Shown: piece after piece, positions 15,201 through 22,483 of the stretch
Layout: every line of letters begins with the position of its first letter
Numbering within the stretch: position 1 is the stretch's first letter
Assembly (NCBI GenBank): GCA_910587275.1
Contig: CAJUMD010000004.1
Coordinates: 1 to 58,325 of the forward strand
Length of the DNA stretch: 58,325 nucleotides
Reading direction: 5' to 3'
Source of the DNA: an uncultured Kineothrix sp.
GTDB lineage: Bacteria > Bacillota > Clostridia > Lachnospirales > Lachnospiraceae
Made by a program: the position numbers and the translations under genes
Notes under the pieces: model-generated
Seen by the model: only the letters and a program-made list of their open reading frames with translations
What the model was told of the DNA's origin: nothing
The model's database searches: none

Positions 15201-15959
15201 ATGCTTAAGGTGCGCAATCTGACCTATGAGGTCGTGGAAAACGGGGAGAAAGTTACCATAGTCAAAGACATCAATTTTACCGTAGGGGACGGTGAAATGC
15301 TGGTCATTACCGGACCAAACGGCGGCGGGAAGTCCACCGTGGCGAAACTCCTGATGGGGGTTTTGGATGCCACGGACGGGGAAATCCTGTTGGACGGGAA
15401 GGATATCAAAGGGATGGGAATCGATGAACGGGCAAAGGCGGGAATCGGTTATGCGTTTCAGCAGCCGCCCACGTTTAAGGGAATGACCATTAGAAGGCTG
15501 TTAAATCTTGCGGCAGGAAAGGAACTGCCGGAACATGTCTGCTGTGACCTGCTAAGCAACGTGGGTATGTGTGCCAGGGAATATCTGGACCGGGAAGTGG
15601 ATGCCACGCTTTCCGGCGGGGAGCGGAAAAGGGTGGAAATCGCCACGGTGCTGGCAAAAAACCATAAAGTCTGCATTTTTGACGAGCCGGAGGCGGGAAT
15701 TGATTTATGGAGTTTTTCCATGCTGGTAAAGGAGTTTGAGAAAATACACCAAAAGAAGCAGGAAACACTGCTGCTAATTTCCCATCAGGAAAAAATCATC
15801 CGCATGGCGGACCGTATTTTAATCATAAAGGACGGAGCGGTGAACGAATGCGGCAGCGCGGAGGAAATACTGCCGCTGTTGTTTGACGGGGACAGGGAGT
15901 GTTCCTGTATGAACCGGAAAGGAGGCAGGATGTATGGAACTGGATGCGATAACCAATAA
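15201..15959 (+). CDS. sufC: Fe-S cluster assembly ATPase SufC (minimal SUF type)
   Basis: The 252-residue ABC-type ATPase powers Fe-S cluster assembly on the SufB scaffold. It has Walker A GPNGGGKST, the SufC-typical YAFQQPPTFKGMTI, signature LSGGERKRVEIATVLA, Walker B VCIFDEPEAGIDLW and the switch SHQE in place of the usual SHY/SHD. The start ATG 15201 has GAGGATGC upstream. The last about 20 residues are Cys/Gly-rich and overlap the sufB start by 26 nt, which indicates tight translational coupling. No sufD, sufS or sufU is adjacent, unlike full SUF operons. Confidence 0.93.
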   Translation: MLKVRNLTYEVVENGEKVTIVKDINFTVGDGEMLVITGPNGGGKSTVAKLLMGVLDATDGEILLDGKDIKGMGIDERAKAGIGYAFQQPPTFKGMTIRRLLNLAAGKELPEHVCCDLLSNVGMCAREYLDREVDATLSGGERKRVEIATVLAKNHKVCIFDEPEAGIDLWSFSMLVKEFEKIHQKKQETLLLISHQEKIIRMADRILIIKDGAVNECGSAEEILPLLFDGDRECSCMNRKGGRMYGTGCDNQ

Positions 15960-16857
15960 AGTGCTGGATGCCATCGATACGGAGGGTTTCCGGCAGGAAG
16001 GCGCTTACAACCTTCGTTACAACGGGCAGGCGCTTTGCCATGGCGACAGCGAGTATATTAAGATTAAAAGGAAGGAAGACCGGCAGGGAATCGACGTATA
16101 TATCAGCGGGGAAGCGCAGGGGGAACAGGTACACATTCCTGTGGTGGTATCCGCTTCCGGCATGACGGATGTGGTATACAATGATTTTTATATCGGGGAA
16201 GGCGCGGATATCAAGATTGTGGCGGGCTGCGGCATTCATAACAGCGGGTGCAATGAAACAAGGCATGACGGAATCCACGCATTCCATGTGGGAAAACACG
16301 CAAAAGTGGTTTATGAGGAAAAACACTACGGTGAAGGGGAAGGCACCGGGAAAAATATCCTGAACCCGGTGACACAGATTTACCTGGAGGAAGGCGCGGT
16401 GTTTACACTGGATACGGTACAAATCCGCGGGGTGGATTCCACGGAACGCAGGACGGATGTGGACATGGGACCGGACAGCAGGCTTTACGTGGTGGAGAAA
16501 CTGATGACCCATGACAGGCAGACGGCGGTTTCCAACATGGAAGTACGGATGAACGGGGACGGCAGTTCGGCACAGATTGTTTCACGTTCCGTGGCAAAGG
16601 GAACTTCCAGACAGACATTCCACCCGAATGCGGTGGGAAATGCACTCTGTAAAGCACATATCCAGTGCGATTCCATCATTATGGACGGGGCGCAGGTATG
16701 TTCCATACCGGAAATAGATGCCCGTAATATTGACGCACAGATTATCCACGAAGCGGCAATCGGGAGGATTAATACGGAACAATTGCTGAAACTGCGTTCC
16801 TTCGGAATGTCGGAGGAAGAAGCGGAAAATGTGATTATCGATAATTTCCTGCGTTAG
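15934..16857 (+). CDS. sufB: Fe-S scaffold SufB-like protein (short form)
   Basis: The 307-residue protein is mostly the right-handed beta-helix core of the SufB/SufD family, clearly shorter than the roughly 470 residues of standard SufB. Visible are VVYNDFYIGEGADIKIVAGC, GIHNSGCNETRHDGIHAF, KVVYEEKHYGEGEGTGKNI, the repeat strands about 130-220 and the end motif EIDARNIDAQIIHEAAIGR.NTEQLLKLRSFGMSEEEA. The family ending (H.A..G......L.YL.SRG...EA) is kept. With sufC it forms the two-gene minimal system described as SMS in archaea and anaerobic Firmicutes. It has its own AGGAGG before ATG 15934. Confidence 0.88.
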   Translation: MELDAITNKVLDAIDTEGFRQEGAYNLRYNGQALCHGDSEYIKIKRKEDRQGIDVYISGEAQGEQVHIPVVVSASGMTDVVYNDFYIGEGADIKIVAGCGIHNSGCNETRHDGIHAFHVGKHAKVVYEEKHYGEGEGTGKNILNPVTQIYLEEGAVFTLDTVQIRGVDSTERRTDVDMGPDSRLYVVEKLMTHDRQTAVSNMEVRMNGDGSSAQIVSRSVAKGTSRQTFHPNAVGNALCKAHIQCDSIIMDGAQVCSIPEIDARNIDAQIIHEAAIGRINTEQLLKLRSFGMSEEEAENVIIDNFLR

Positions 16858-16888
16858 AGCGCGGGGATGTATACGAGGGAGAAAAGGG

Positions 16889-18076
16889 ATGAAAAGAAAC
16901 GGGCAACGGTTGGCATGGTTTGCCGTATTTTTGACGGCGGTATGTCTGGCAGGCTGCGGCGGAAGATTGGAAAAATTTACTTCGCAGGACGGGACGGCAG
17001 GGATTACGCTGACCTCGGAATGGGAAGGACAGGAGACGCGGACCGGGGGCTGGATTGGCGCGGTCAAGGGCGGTAAGGCATCTGCCGTGGTCATGCAGAC
17101 AGTGAAAGACGGCGGCGGCAGAACGGATACGGAAGCCGTACAGGAGATGCTTAAGACGGATTATCAGGTGGAAAATCTGGAAAAAGTGGAAAACCCGGTG
17201 GTGCCGGAGGGAATGACGAGGGTAAAAGCGTTTACGTTCCACGGAACCGCTGGGGATACGGAAGTGGAAGGCTACTGGTCTTACGGACAGACGGTATACG
17301 CTTTTTATTCCTTCCTTTATGTAACCGAAAAGCTGGATAAAAACGCCTTGGAGGAAATCCAAACGGCATGGGGGTCTTTTGAGGAACATGCGCCGGAAAC
17401 CGCGAACCGTTCCGCGGTGGAAGTGACGGATACCATTCTTTGGCTGAACGGAACCCATGCAGTCCGTTCGGCGCTTCAGGGATGGGATTATAACCTGTTC
17501 GGAGGCATGCCGGCGAACGAAGATACCGGACAGACCCGCCGGGAAATCTTAAAAGAAGAATGGGACGTAACGGACAAGGCTTCGGCGGAGGAGGCTTTGC
17601 GGTGGCTGGCGGAAGAAGGACACCACGGAGCATTTGAACAAGAGATGGAGACCCTGAAAAACGGCGGATTGTCCGATATAGCGGAGACGGAAAGGGCTTC
17701 TTACCTTTACGGAAAATATGACCTGACGGAAAGCGGGGCGCAGGTTTACGCGGAGCTTTACACAGGATATGTACAAAACGGCGCGGATGCCGTCAGGGCA
17801 TGGGATGACAGCCGGGCAATGGCATTGGTGGAAGACTGCTATATGGCAGGCTATTACACGGAAACGGAAGCGTTGGACAAATCCATGGAAATAGCAGGCC
17901 GTATCCGGTCGGCGTACGGTTCGTGGGATGCTTTCATTGACAGCTATCTCCTGGGATATGCATACCATACGGGAGAGGAAGGCATACGGGAGAGGGAAGC
18001 CTATGGGGAAGTAAAAGAGGAAGCTGGAAACCCGTATCTTCTGGACTGGAATCTGACATTGGAAAAGAGCTGGTAG
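16889..18076 (+). CDS. Lipoprotein with C-terminal DUF1266 domain
   Basis: The product has 395 residues. A signal peptide with lipobox CLAGC (Cys23 or so) anchors it outside. Residues about 25-165 form a domain of the kind seen in secreted stress or detergent-like sensor proteins (SQDGTAGITLTSEWEG...TAWGSFEEHA), not assigned to a family. The C-terminal part from about 180 (AVRSALQGWDYN, VTDKASAEEALRWLAEEGH, AVRAWDDSRAMALVEDCYMAG, AYGSWDAFIDSYLLGY) is a DUF1266 domain, of unknown function. It follows sufB by 31 nt with no terminator, so it is probably read with sufCB. The end is followed by palindromic element D. Confidence 0.82.
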   Translation: MKRNGQRLAWFAVFLTAVCLAGCGGRLEKFTSQDGTAGITLTSEWEGQETRTGGWIGAVKGGKASAVVMQTVKDGGGRTDTEAVQEMLKTDYQVENLEKVENPVVPEGMTRVKAFTFHGTAGDTEVEGYWSYGQTVYAFYSFLYVTEKLDKNALEEIQTAWGSFEEHAPETANRSAVEVTDTILWLNGTHAVRSALQGWDYNLFGGMPANEDTGQTRREILKEEWDVTDKASAEEALRWLAEEGHHGAFEQEMETLKNGGLSDIAETERASYLYGKYDLTESGAQVYAELYTGYVQNGADAVRAWDDSRAMALVEDCYMAGYYTETEALDKSMEIAGRIRSAYGSWDAFIDSYLLGYAYHTGEEGIREREAYGEVKEEAGNPYLLDWNLTLEKSW

Positions 18077-18085
18077 GGGAGTGGG

Positions 18086-18409
18086 GCGGACGCACTTGCA
18101 GAACCCGGAATGCCCTTCCCGCCTGCCGTGTTGTTTCCGCGGCGCCGGTCCCTGCCTGGGTCTGTTTGGACCTGACTGCAAAAATGGGATATTTCTAATC
18201 GATTTCCCCAAATGATTTATGGTCAACGGCGGCTAAACTCCTCACTCCGTTCGTCAGACAACGCCGCCTAAAACGACCATAAATCATTTGGGGAAATCAA
18301 TAAGAAATATCTCCATTTTTTTGAACAGGCTCCAAACAGACCCAGGCAGGAACCGGCGCCGCGGAAGCAACACGGCAGGCGGGAAGGGCATTCCGGGTTC
18401 TGCAAGTGC
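18086..18409. repeat. Palindromic element copy D (giant 318-bp palindrome)
   Basis: The left arm 18092-18224 and right arm 18275-18409 are near-perfect complements over more than 130 bp, with a handful of mismatches and one or two single-base gaps. The central 50 nt contain a smaller stem (GGCGGC 18228-18233, GCCGCC 18263-18268) around CTCACTCCGTTCGTC. The left edge carries the family end motif GCGGACGCAC (18086-18095), but the arm sequence differs from copies B, C and E. There is no protein-coding content in it. Confidence 0.85.
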
Positions 18410-18479
18410 TGGACATAAGGATATAAAAAGAAATATGACTAAGTAGAAATAGGAAAAAAATTAAAGGGGGAAAATTTAG

Positions 18480-18509
18480 CGGGGAAGGCACTTTAGCGCC
18501 TTCCCCGCT
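18480..18509 (+). terminator. GC-rich hairpin between elements D and E
   Basis: GCGGGGAAGGC and GCCTTCCCCGC form an 11-bp stem with a short A/T loop, followed by TTTG. It could stop transcription leaving the suf/DUF1266 unit. The 60 bp between D and this hairpin are A-rich and show no gene. Confidence 0.5.
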
Positions 18510-18531
18510 TTGCGGTCAGTCATGCACAGCA

Positions 18532-18804
18532 CGGGGAGGAGTCCTTTGGGGGTGGGGGATTGGCTGGCGCTGTTTTACGTGCTTCGTTTCCGGCGGGATT
18601 TTTCTTGGCAGAATGTGGAAACCAAAGGGGAACCGGACAAGGAAGTCCGGTTCAGTCCGATGCGGCAGGGATGCCGCTTGAGGACGTCCCGCAGCCTGTG
18701 AAACTCTGCATTCATTCTGCTTAGAAAAACCCGCCGGAAAAAGTGCACGTAAAACAGCGCCAGCCAATCCCCCACCCCCAAAGGACTCCTCCCCGCGCGT
18801 CCGC
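18532..18804. repeat. Palindromic element copy E (same core as C, opposite orientation)
   Basis: Arms 18532-18615 and 18713-18795 are complements over about 83 bp with few differences. The core holds GAACCGGAC/GTCCGGTTC with a 6-nt loop (18630-18653) and GCGGCA/TGCCGC with loop GGGA (18662-18677). Read in reverse, the core follows copy C: GGCATCC-containing hairpin, then the AACCGGAC hairpin with loop nearly TCCTT, then CATTCTGC.AAGAAA and CCCGCCG. The right edge ends GCGTCCGCCC. The outer arms differ from C. Confidence 0.85.
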
Positions 18805-18821
18805 CCTACACACATCTGCCG

Positions 18822-19742
18822 CTAAGCCATATAATCCTCAATAATCGGCGGAATCTGTGACAGCATATTATCGATATCCTCAAACATGGCGCTTTTGGTA
18901 GTCCCCAAATTACTGGCGCGATTAATATGCCTTACCACATCCTGGTACTGCACCTTCGTATTCTCAAAAAATTCCTGAAGGGTCTGCAGTGCAATCCTCG
19001 AATGGTCAATGACGCCGGATATCTCTGACTGTACGGTGGTGGCGCCGTCTGCCGCCTGTGTGATGTTGTCAAAGGTCTTGGATGTTTCATCCACTTTGGA
19101 CAGACTCTCTCCCAGTGCCTGATGGGAGGTCTGGATGCTGGCGTTCAGTTTCTCCGTGCCCTGTTCCACGTCCCCGATGCTGGTATCCACTGCGGCGGCG
19201 AGGTTCTTGATTTCTTCCGCCAGGCTTTTCACTTCATCCGCTACTACGGCAAAGCCTTTTCCGCGTTCCCCTGCTCTTGCGGCCTCAATGGATGCATTGA
19301 GGGATAGAATGTTGGTCTGGTCCGCAATGGATACGATTTTTCCCATACAGCTTTTGATTTTCCGGAACGACTCCTGGAAATCTTCAAAGGTCTGCTTCAT
19401 TTCCTCAAAATGGGTTTCCACCAAAAGGGAGCTGTTTTTCAGTTCTTCCACTTCCCCCTGTGCCTGGACTACGGATTGTGCAATATTGTCCTTCACGGAC
19501 TCGAACTGGCCCGATACTGCGTTGATGCTGGAAAAGGTCTGCTCAAATTCCTGCAAAGTTTGGTTAAAGTTCGCCGATTCGCCAAGTACCTTTCCGAAAG
19601 ATTTGCTGACCAGGCCGAGTTCGTTTAACGAATCCACTTCGCTTTGCACAAGCGCATGGTGGTAATCTTTCAGACTGTCGGTGACATAAGTGACCGGGTA
19701 CAGGCTTTTGGTTCCCCGGCGGGCTTTTTTCCTGAGTTTCAT
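18822..19742 (-). CDS. Soluble methyl-accepting chemotaxis (MCP) signalling protein
   Basis: The 306-residue protein has no membrane span. It is a coiled-coil MCP signalling domain, with the hairpin tip DQTNILSLNASIEAARAGE followed by RGKGFAVVADEVKSLAEEI, which binds CheA and CheW. The first about 40 residues are basic and then helical, and there is no sensor domain of its own. It starts 14 nt after the FIST gene, behind GGGAGG, so the FIST protein is the probable ligand sensor working with it in the cytoplasm. Repeat E lies just past its stop. Confidence 0.9.
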   Translation of the reverse strand: MKLRKKARRGTKSLYPVTYVTDSLKDYHHALVQSEVDSLNELGLVSKSFGKVLGESANFNQTLQEFEQTFSSINAVSGQFESVKDNIAQSVVQAQGEVEELKNSSLLVETHFEEMKQTFEDFQESFRKIKSCMGKIVSIADQTNILSLNASIEAARAGERGKGFAVVADEVKSLAEEIKNLAAAVDTSIGDVEQGTEKLNASIQTSHQALGESLSKVDETSKTFDNITQAADGATTVQSEISGVIDHSRIALQTLQEFFENTKVQYQDVVRHINRASNLGTTKSAMFEDIDNMLSQIPPIIEDYMA

Positions 19743-19756
19743 CTTTGTTTCCTCCC

Positions 19757-20812
19757 TTATTCAAATACAACGCAGGTCATGGACTGGTTGACAAATTGGT
19801 TGTTGTAATGTTCGCCGTATCCGACGAGTCCGGCATGGTTGCCAAGCGTTCCCATTTCCTGCAGATATTCCTGCATATAATGGTTGTCGTTAAAAAGCAG
19901 GTACCGGAACAGGCAGTTGACGGAGAACACGGCGGAAAGTTTTGGGAAATCCCTGCGGATAGACTGTATAGTCTCCCTTACGGTCGCCCGGAAATCCCCA
20001 AGTTCCAGTAAGATCAGCACGTCCGAATCGTTGACCTGCCGGAAACAGGTGAGGGCGCTTCCTGTTACTTCCTTAATGGATATGATGCAGGTTTCGTTTC
20101 CGTTAATCTTCCCGAAAGGATTCTTGAAGGTCTGTGTCGTAATTTCTTTTTCCGTGATATGGAGGATATCCTGGTAAACCTGTTTGGCAGGCTTCCCGTT
20201 CAGCTTGCCAAGTATGTAATTTGCCTTGTCCGTCTTGGAAGCAATGAAGCGGTAGTTGCCCATCTGCCGGTAAATGTTTTCCTTGTATGCTTTTACTTTT
20301 CCGTGGTTATTGCGGACAAGGGCGTATGCTACGGCATCTTCGTAGATTTTGCCGTTGGCGGATACTTTGCCGGCATCCCCGGTTCCGCCCACCAGCGAAA
20401 TATTCCTGTGCTTTAAGGCGCTGTAAAGTGTGGTCAGTACGCAGGCATCGTTGCCGGAACAGAAATCAATGCATATGGTATCCTTTTGGGAGCCGTTTAC
20501 CGTGTGCATATCCCGCTCCAGACGTTCAATGTATTTTACGGGCATGACGGATACTTCCTCCAATACATTTGCCGCGGCTGTGACACCGTCGTAAAAGGCC
20601 ACGACGCTTACGCCTTTTTCCACGACTTTGGTGTCATAGCTCATTCCGATGCATCCGATACTGGGTACTTGGGGATAAAGTTCTTCTAACTTTTTTACAT
20701 GCGACTCAAACTGGTCACTGTTGGATAATAACATGATTAACTGGGGATTACTAAGCCCCCGGACTGCTTCCTGCAGATTTCCGTTTTGACTCATACCAAA
20801 AAACTGTTTCAA
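19757..20812 (-). CDS. FIST-domain sensory protein
   Basis: The 351-residue soluble protein resembles FIST (F-box and intracellular signal transduction) proteins: PSIGCIGMSYDTKVVEKGVSV near the start, DFCSGNDACVLTTLYSAL, the glycine-rich ISLVGGTGDAGKVS and the FIST_C-type region from about 200. FIST domains are thought to bind small molecules such as amino acids. The start is a TTG at 20812 with GAGGG 9-10 nt upstream; an internal ATG at 20794 lacks a ribosome site. It forms an operon with the MCP gene and is divergent from the Hpt gene. Confidence 0.85.
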   Translation of the reverse strand: MKQFFGMSQNGNLQEAVRGLSNPQLIMLLSNSDQFESHVKKLEELYPQVPSIGCIGMSYDTKVVEKGVSVVAFYDGVTAAANVLEEVSVMPVKYIERLERDMHTVNGSQKDTICIDFCSGNDACVLTTLYSALKHRNISLVGGTGDAGKVSANGKIYEDAVAYALVRNNHGKVKAYKENIYRQMGNYRFIASKTDKANYILGKLNGKPAKQVYQDILHITEKEITTQTFKNPFGKINGNETCIISIKEVTGSALTCFRQVNDSDVLILLELGDFRATVRETIQSIRRDFPKLSAVFSVNCLFRYLLFNDNHYMQEYLQEMGTLGNHAGLVGYGEHYNNQFVNQSMTCVVFE

Positions 20813-20919
20813 AATATTGCCCTCGCTTCCTTAAATCAATGGGTTCTGACTGTAATTAAGTAATATTATACTTTATGCAGGGAGGGGAGGTCAATTTATT
20901 TTTCCGAAGACCTTTCCGA

Positions 20920-20948
20920 TTGACCGAAAGTGGTCTTTGTGTTAGAAT
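20920..20948 (+). promoter_or_regulatory. Promoter of the Hpt / HD-GYP / kinase operon
   Basis: TTGACC (20920-20925) and TAGAAT (20943-20948) are 17 nt apart, about 80 nt before the Hpt start. The other direction has an AT-rich run near 20860 (TATAATATTAC on the minus strand) for the FIST gene. Confidence 0.7.
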
Positions 20949-21029
20949 ACTATATCATCGGCTTAATTTCGTAACCGGTATGATTTTGGCAAATTTTGCG
21001 GAGAAAAGTGAAAGCGGAGGTAAATGGCA

Positions 21030-21383
21030 ATGAGTCTTTTGGAAGAATTGAAAAGTCTTGGGGTAGACGTGGACGGAGGAGTCCACAGGTTGAACGGGAA
21101 CCAGTCCCTGTATGAAAGGATGATCTTCAAATTTTTGGATATGATGAAAAAATCCGTGGTTTCACCGGAGTTTGACGCGAATGATTATGCCGACGTAATA
21201 GAAGTGGCACATGCGTTAAAAGGTGCGGCGGGAAATCTGTCCGTGACACCGATTTATGAGGCATATGGGAAAATCGTGGATCTGCTCCGCAGCCAGGAAC
21301 CGGAAGAAGCGAGGAAAGTCCTTAACGATGTACTGCCCGTACAGGAGCGGATTTTGGATTGCATCGAGAAACATAAATCATAA
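21030..21383 (+). CDS. Stand-alone Hpt (histidine phosphotransfer) protein
   Basis: The 117-residue helical protein carries EVAHALKGAAGNLSVTPIYEAY: the His of HALKGAAGN is the phosphorylated residue of Hpt domains. It would shuttle phosphate between the receiver domains of the hybrid kinase at 22484, which lacks its own Hpt, and the response regulator at 21418. The start is ATG 21030 or 21024, both close to GGAGG at 21016; the first has the better spacing. It is followed by the response regulator after 34 nt. Confidence 0.88.
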   Translation: MSLLEELKSLGVDVDGGVHRLNGNQSLYERMIFKFLDMMKKSVVSPEFDANDYADVIEVAHALKGAAGNLSVTPIYEAYGKIVDLLRSQEPEEARKVLNDVLPVQERILDCIEKHKS

Positions 21384-21417
21384 TTATCATATTAAGAAGC
21401 AGTAGAAAGAGGACTGT

Positions 21418-22455
21418 ATGGAAAAGGAAAAAACAATACTAATCGTGGATGATGTGGAAATAAACCGCATGATCCTGGCGGAAATTTTTAGTGGCAGTTA
21501 TAATATTATGGAAGCGGGAAGCGGCGCGGAAGCCATTGAAATGATTAACGGCAATGCGGATATCGCGGCGGTGCTTTTGGACTTGCTGATGCCCGGAGTA
21601 AGCGGTTTGGGCGTTTTGGAAGACATGAACCAAACCGGGAAAATCAAGCATATTCCGGTATTCCTCATAACGGCGGCGGAGAGCGAAGCCGTGCTGATGG
21701 AAGGCTATCATTTGGGAGCGGTGGATGTAATCCGTAAACCGTTCATGACGCAGTTCCTGCAATGCCGCGTCAGCAACTTAATCGAACTGTACGCCCACAG
21801 GAATGCCTTAGAAGACCTTGTGGAGAAACAGGTGGCACAGCTTAAGGAAATCAACCAGTCCATGGTGGAAACTTTGGCGACCATTATCGAGTTCCGTGAC
21901 TGTGAGTCCGGGGAGCATGTAAAACGTATCGGCAGGCTGACGAGGATTATGATGACGGAAGTGAGCAGCGCATACCCGGAATATCACTTACCTAAAAAGG
22001 AAATTGACAAGATTGTAACATCGTCCATCCTTCATGATATCGGAAAGATTTCCATACCGGACAATATCCTCAATAAACCGGGGAGGCTGACGGCAGAGGA
22101 ATTTGAAATTATGAAGCAGCACACAGTGAAGGGCTGTGAGATACTTCAGAATATTCCGGATGTGATGGATAAGGGGATTTACGGTTACAGCTATGATATA
22201 TGCAGGCATCACCATGAACGTTGGGACGGCAAGGGTTATCCGGACGGACTTGCCGGCGACGAGATATCCATTTGGGCGCAGGTGGTGGCGGTTGCCGATG
22301 TGTATGATGCATTGACGTCAGAGAGGGTATACAAGGCGGCGTACAGCCGGGAGAAGGCTGTGGAAATGATTTATAACGGGGAGTGCGGCACGTTTAACCC
22401 GAAACTTTTGGAAGTGTTCAGGGGGGCACTGGATAAGCTGTTAAGCGAGGGTTAA
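21418..22455 (+). CDS. Response regulator with HD-GYP domain (cyclic-di-GMP phosphodiesterase)
   Basis: The product has 345 residues. Residues 1-120 are a receiver with phospho-acceptor Asp55 (VLLDLLMPG) and Lys in VIRKPF. After a short helix comes an HD-GYP domain: His206-Asp207 in ILHDIGKISIPDNIL, HTVKGCEIL, HHERWDGKGYPDGL with Gly273-Tyr274-Pro275, and VADVYDALTS. All metal and GYP residues are present, so it should degrade cyclic-di-GMP under control of phosphorylation. It is the second gene of the Hpt operon, 28 nt before the kinase. Confidence 0.94.
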   Translation: MEKEKTILIVDDVEINRMILAEIFSGSYNIMEAGSGAEAIEMINGNADIAAVLLDLLMPGVSGLGVLEDMNQTGKIKHIPVFLITAAESEAVLMEGYHLGAVDVIRKPFMTQFLQCRVSNLIELYAHRNALEDLVEKQVAQLKEINQSMVETLATIIEFRDCESGEHVKRIGRLTRIMMTEVSSAYPEYHLPKKEIDKIVTSSILHDIGKISIPDNILNKPGRLTAEEFEIMKQHTVKGCEILQNIPDVMDKGIYGYSYDICRHHHERWDGKGYPDGLAGDEISIWAQVVAVADVYDALTSERVYKAAYSREKAVEMIYNGECGTFNPKLLEVFRGALDKLLSEG

Positions 22456-22483
22456 GGGGAACCGGAAGATAAGGGTCGGGGAA

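Noticed and set aside
18541..18815. Open frames inside element E as a gene
   Set aside because: They read through a palindrome and its core hairpins, give mirror-image peptides on both strands and have no start signals.
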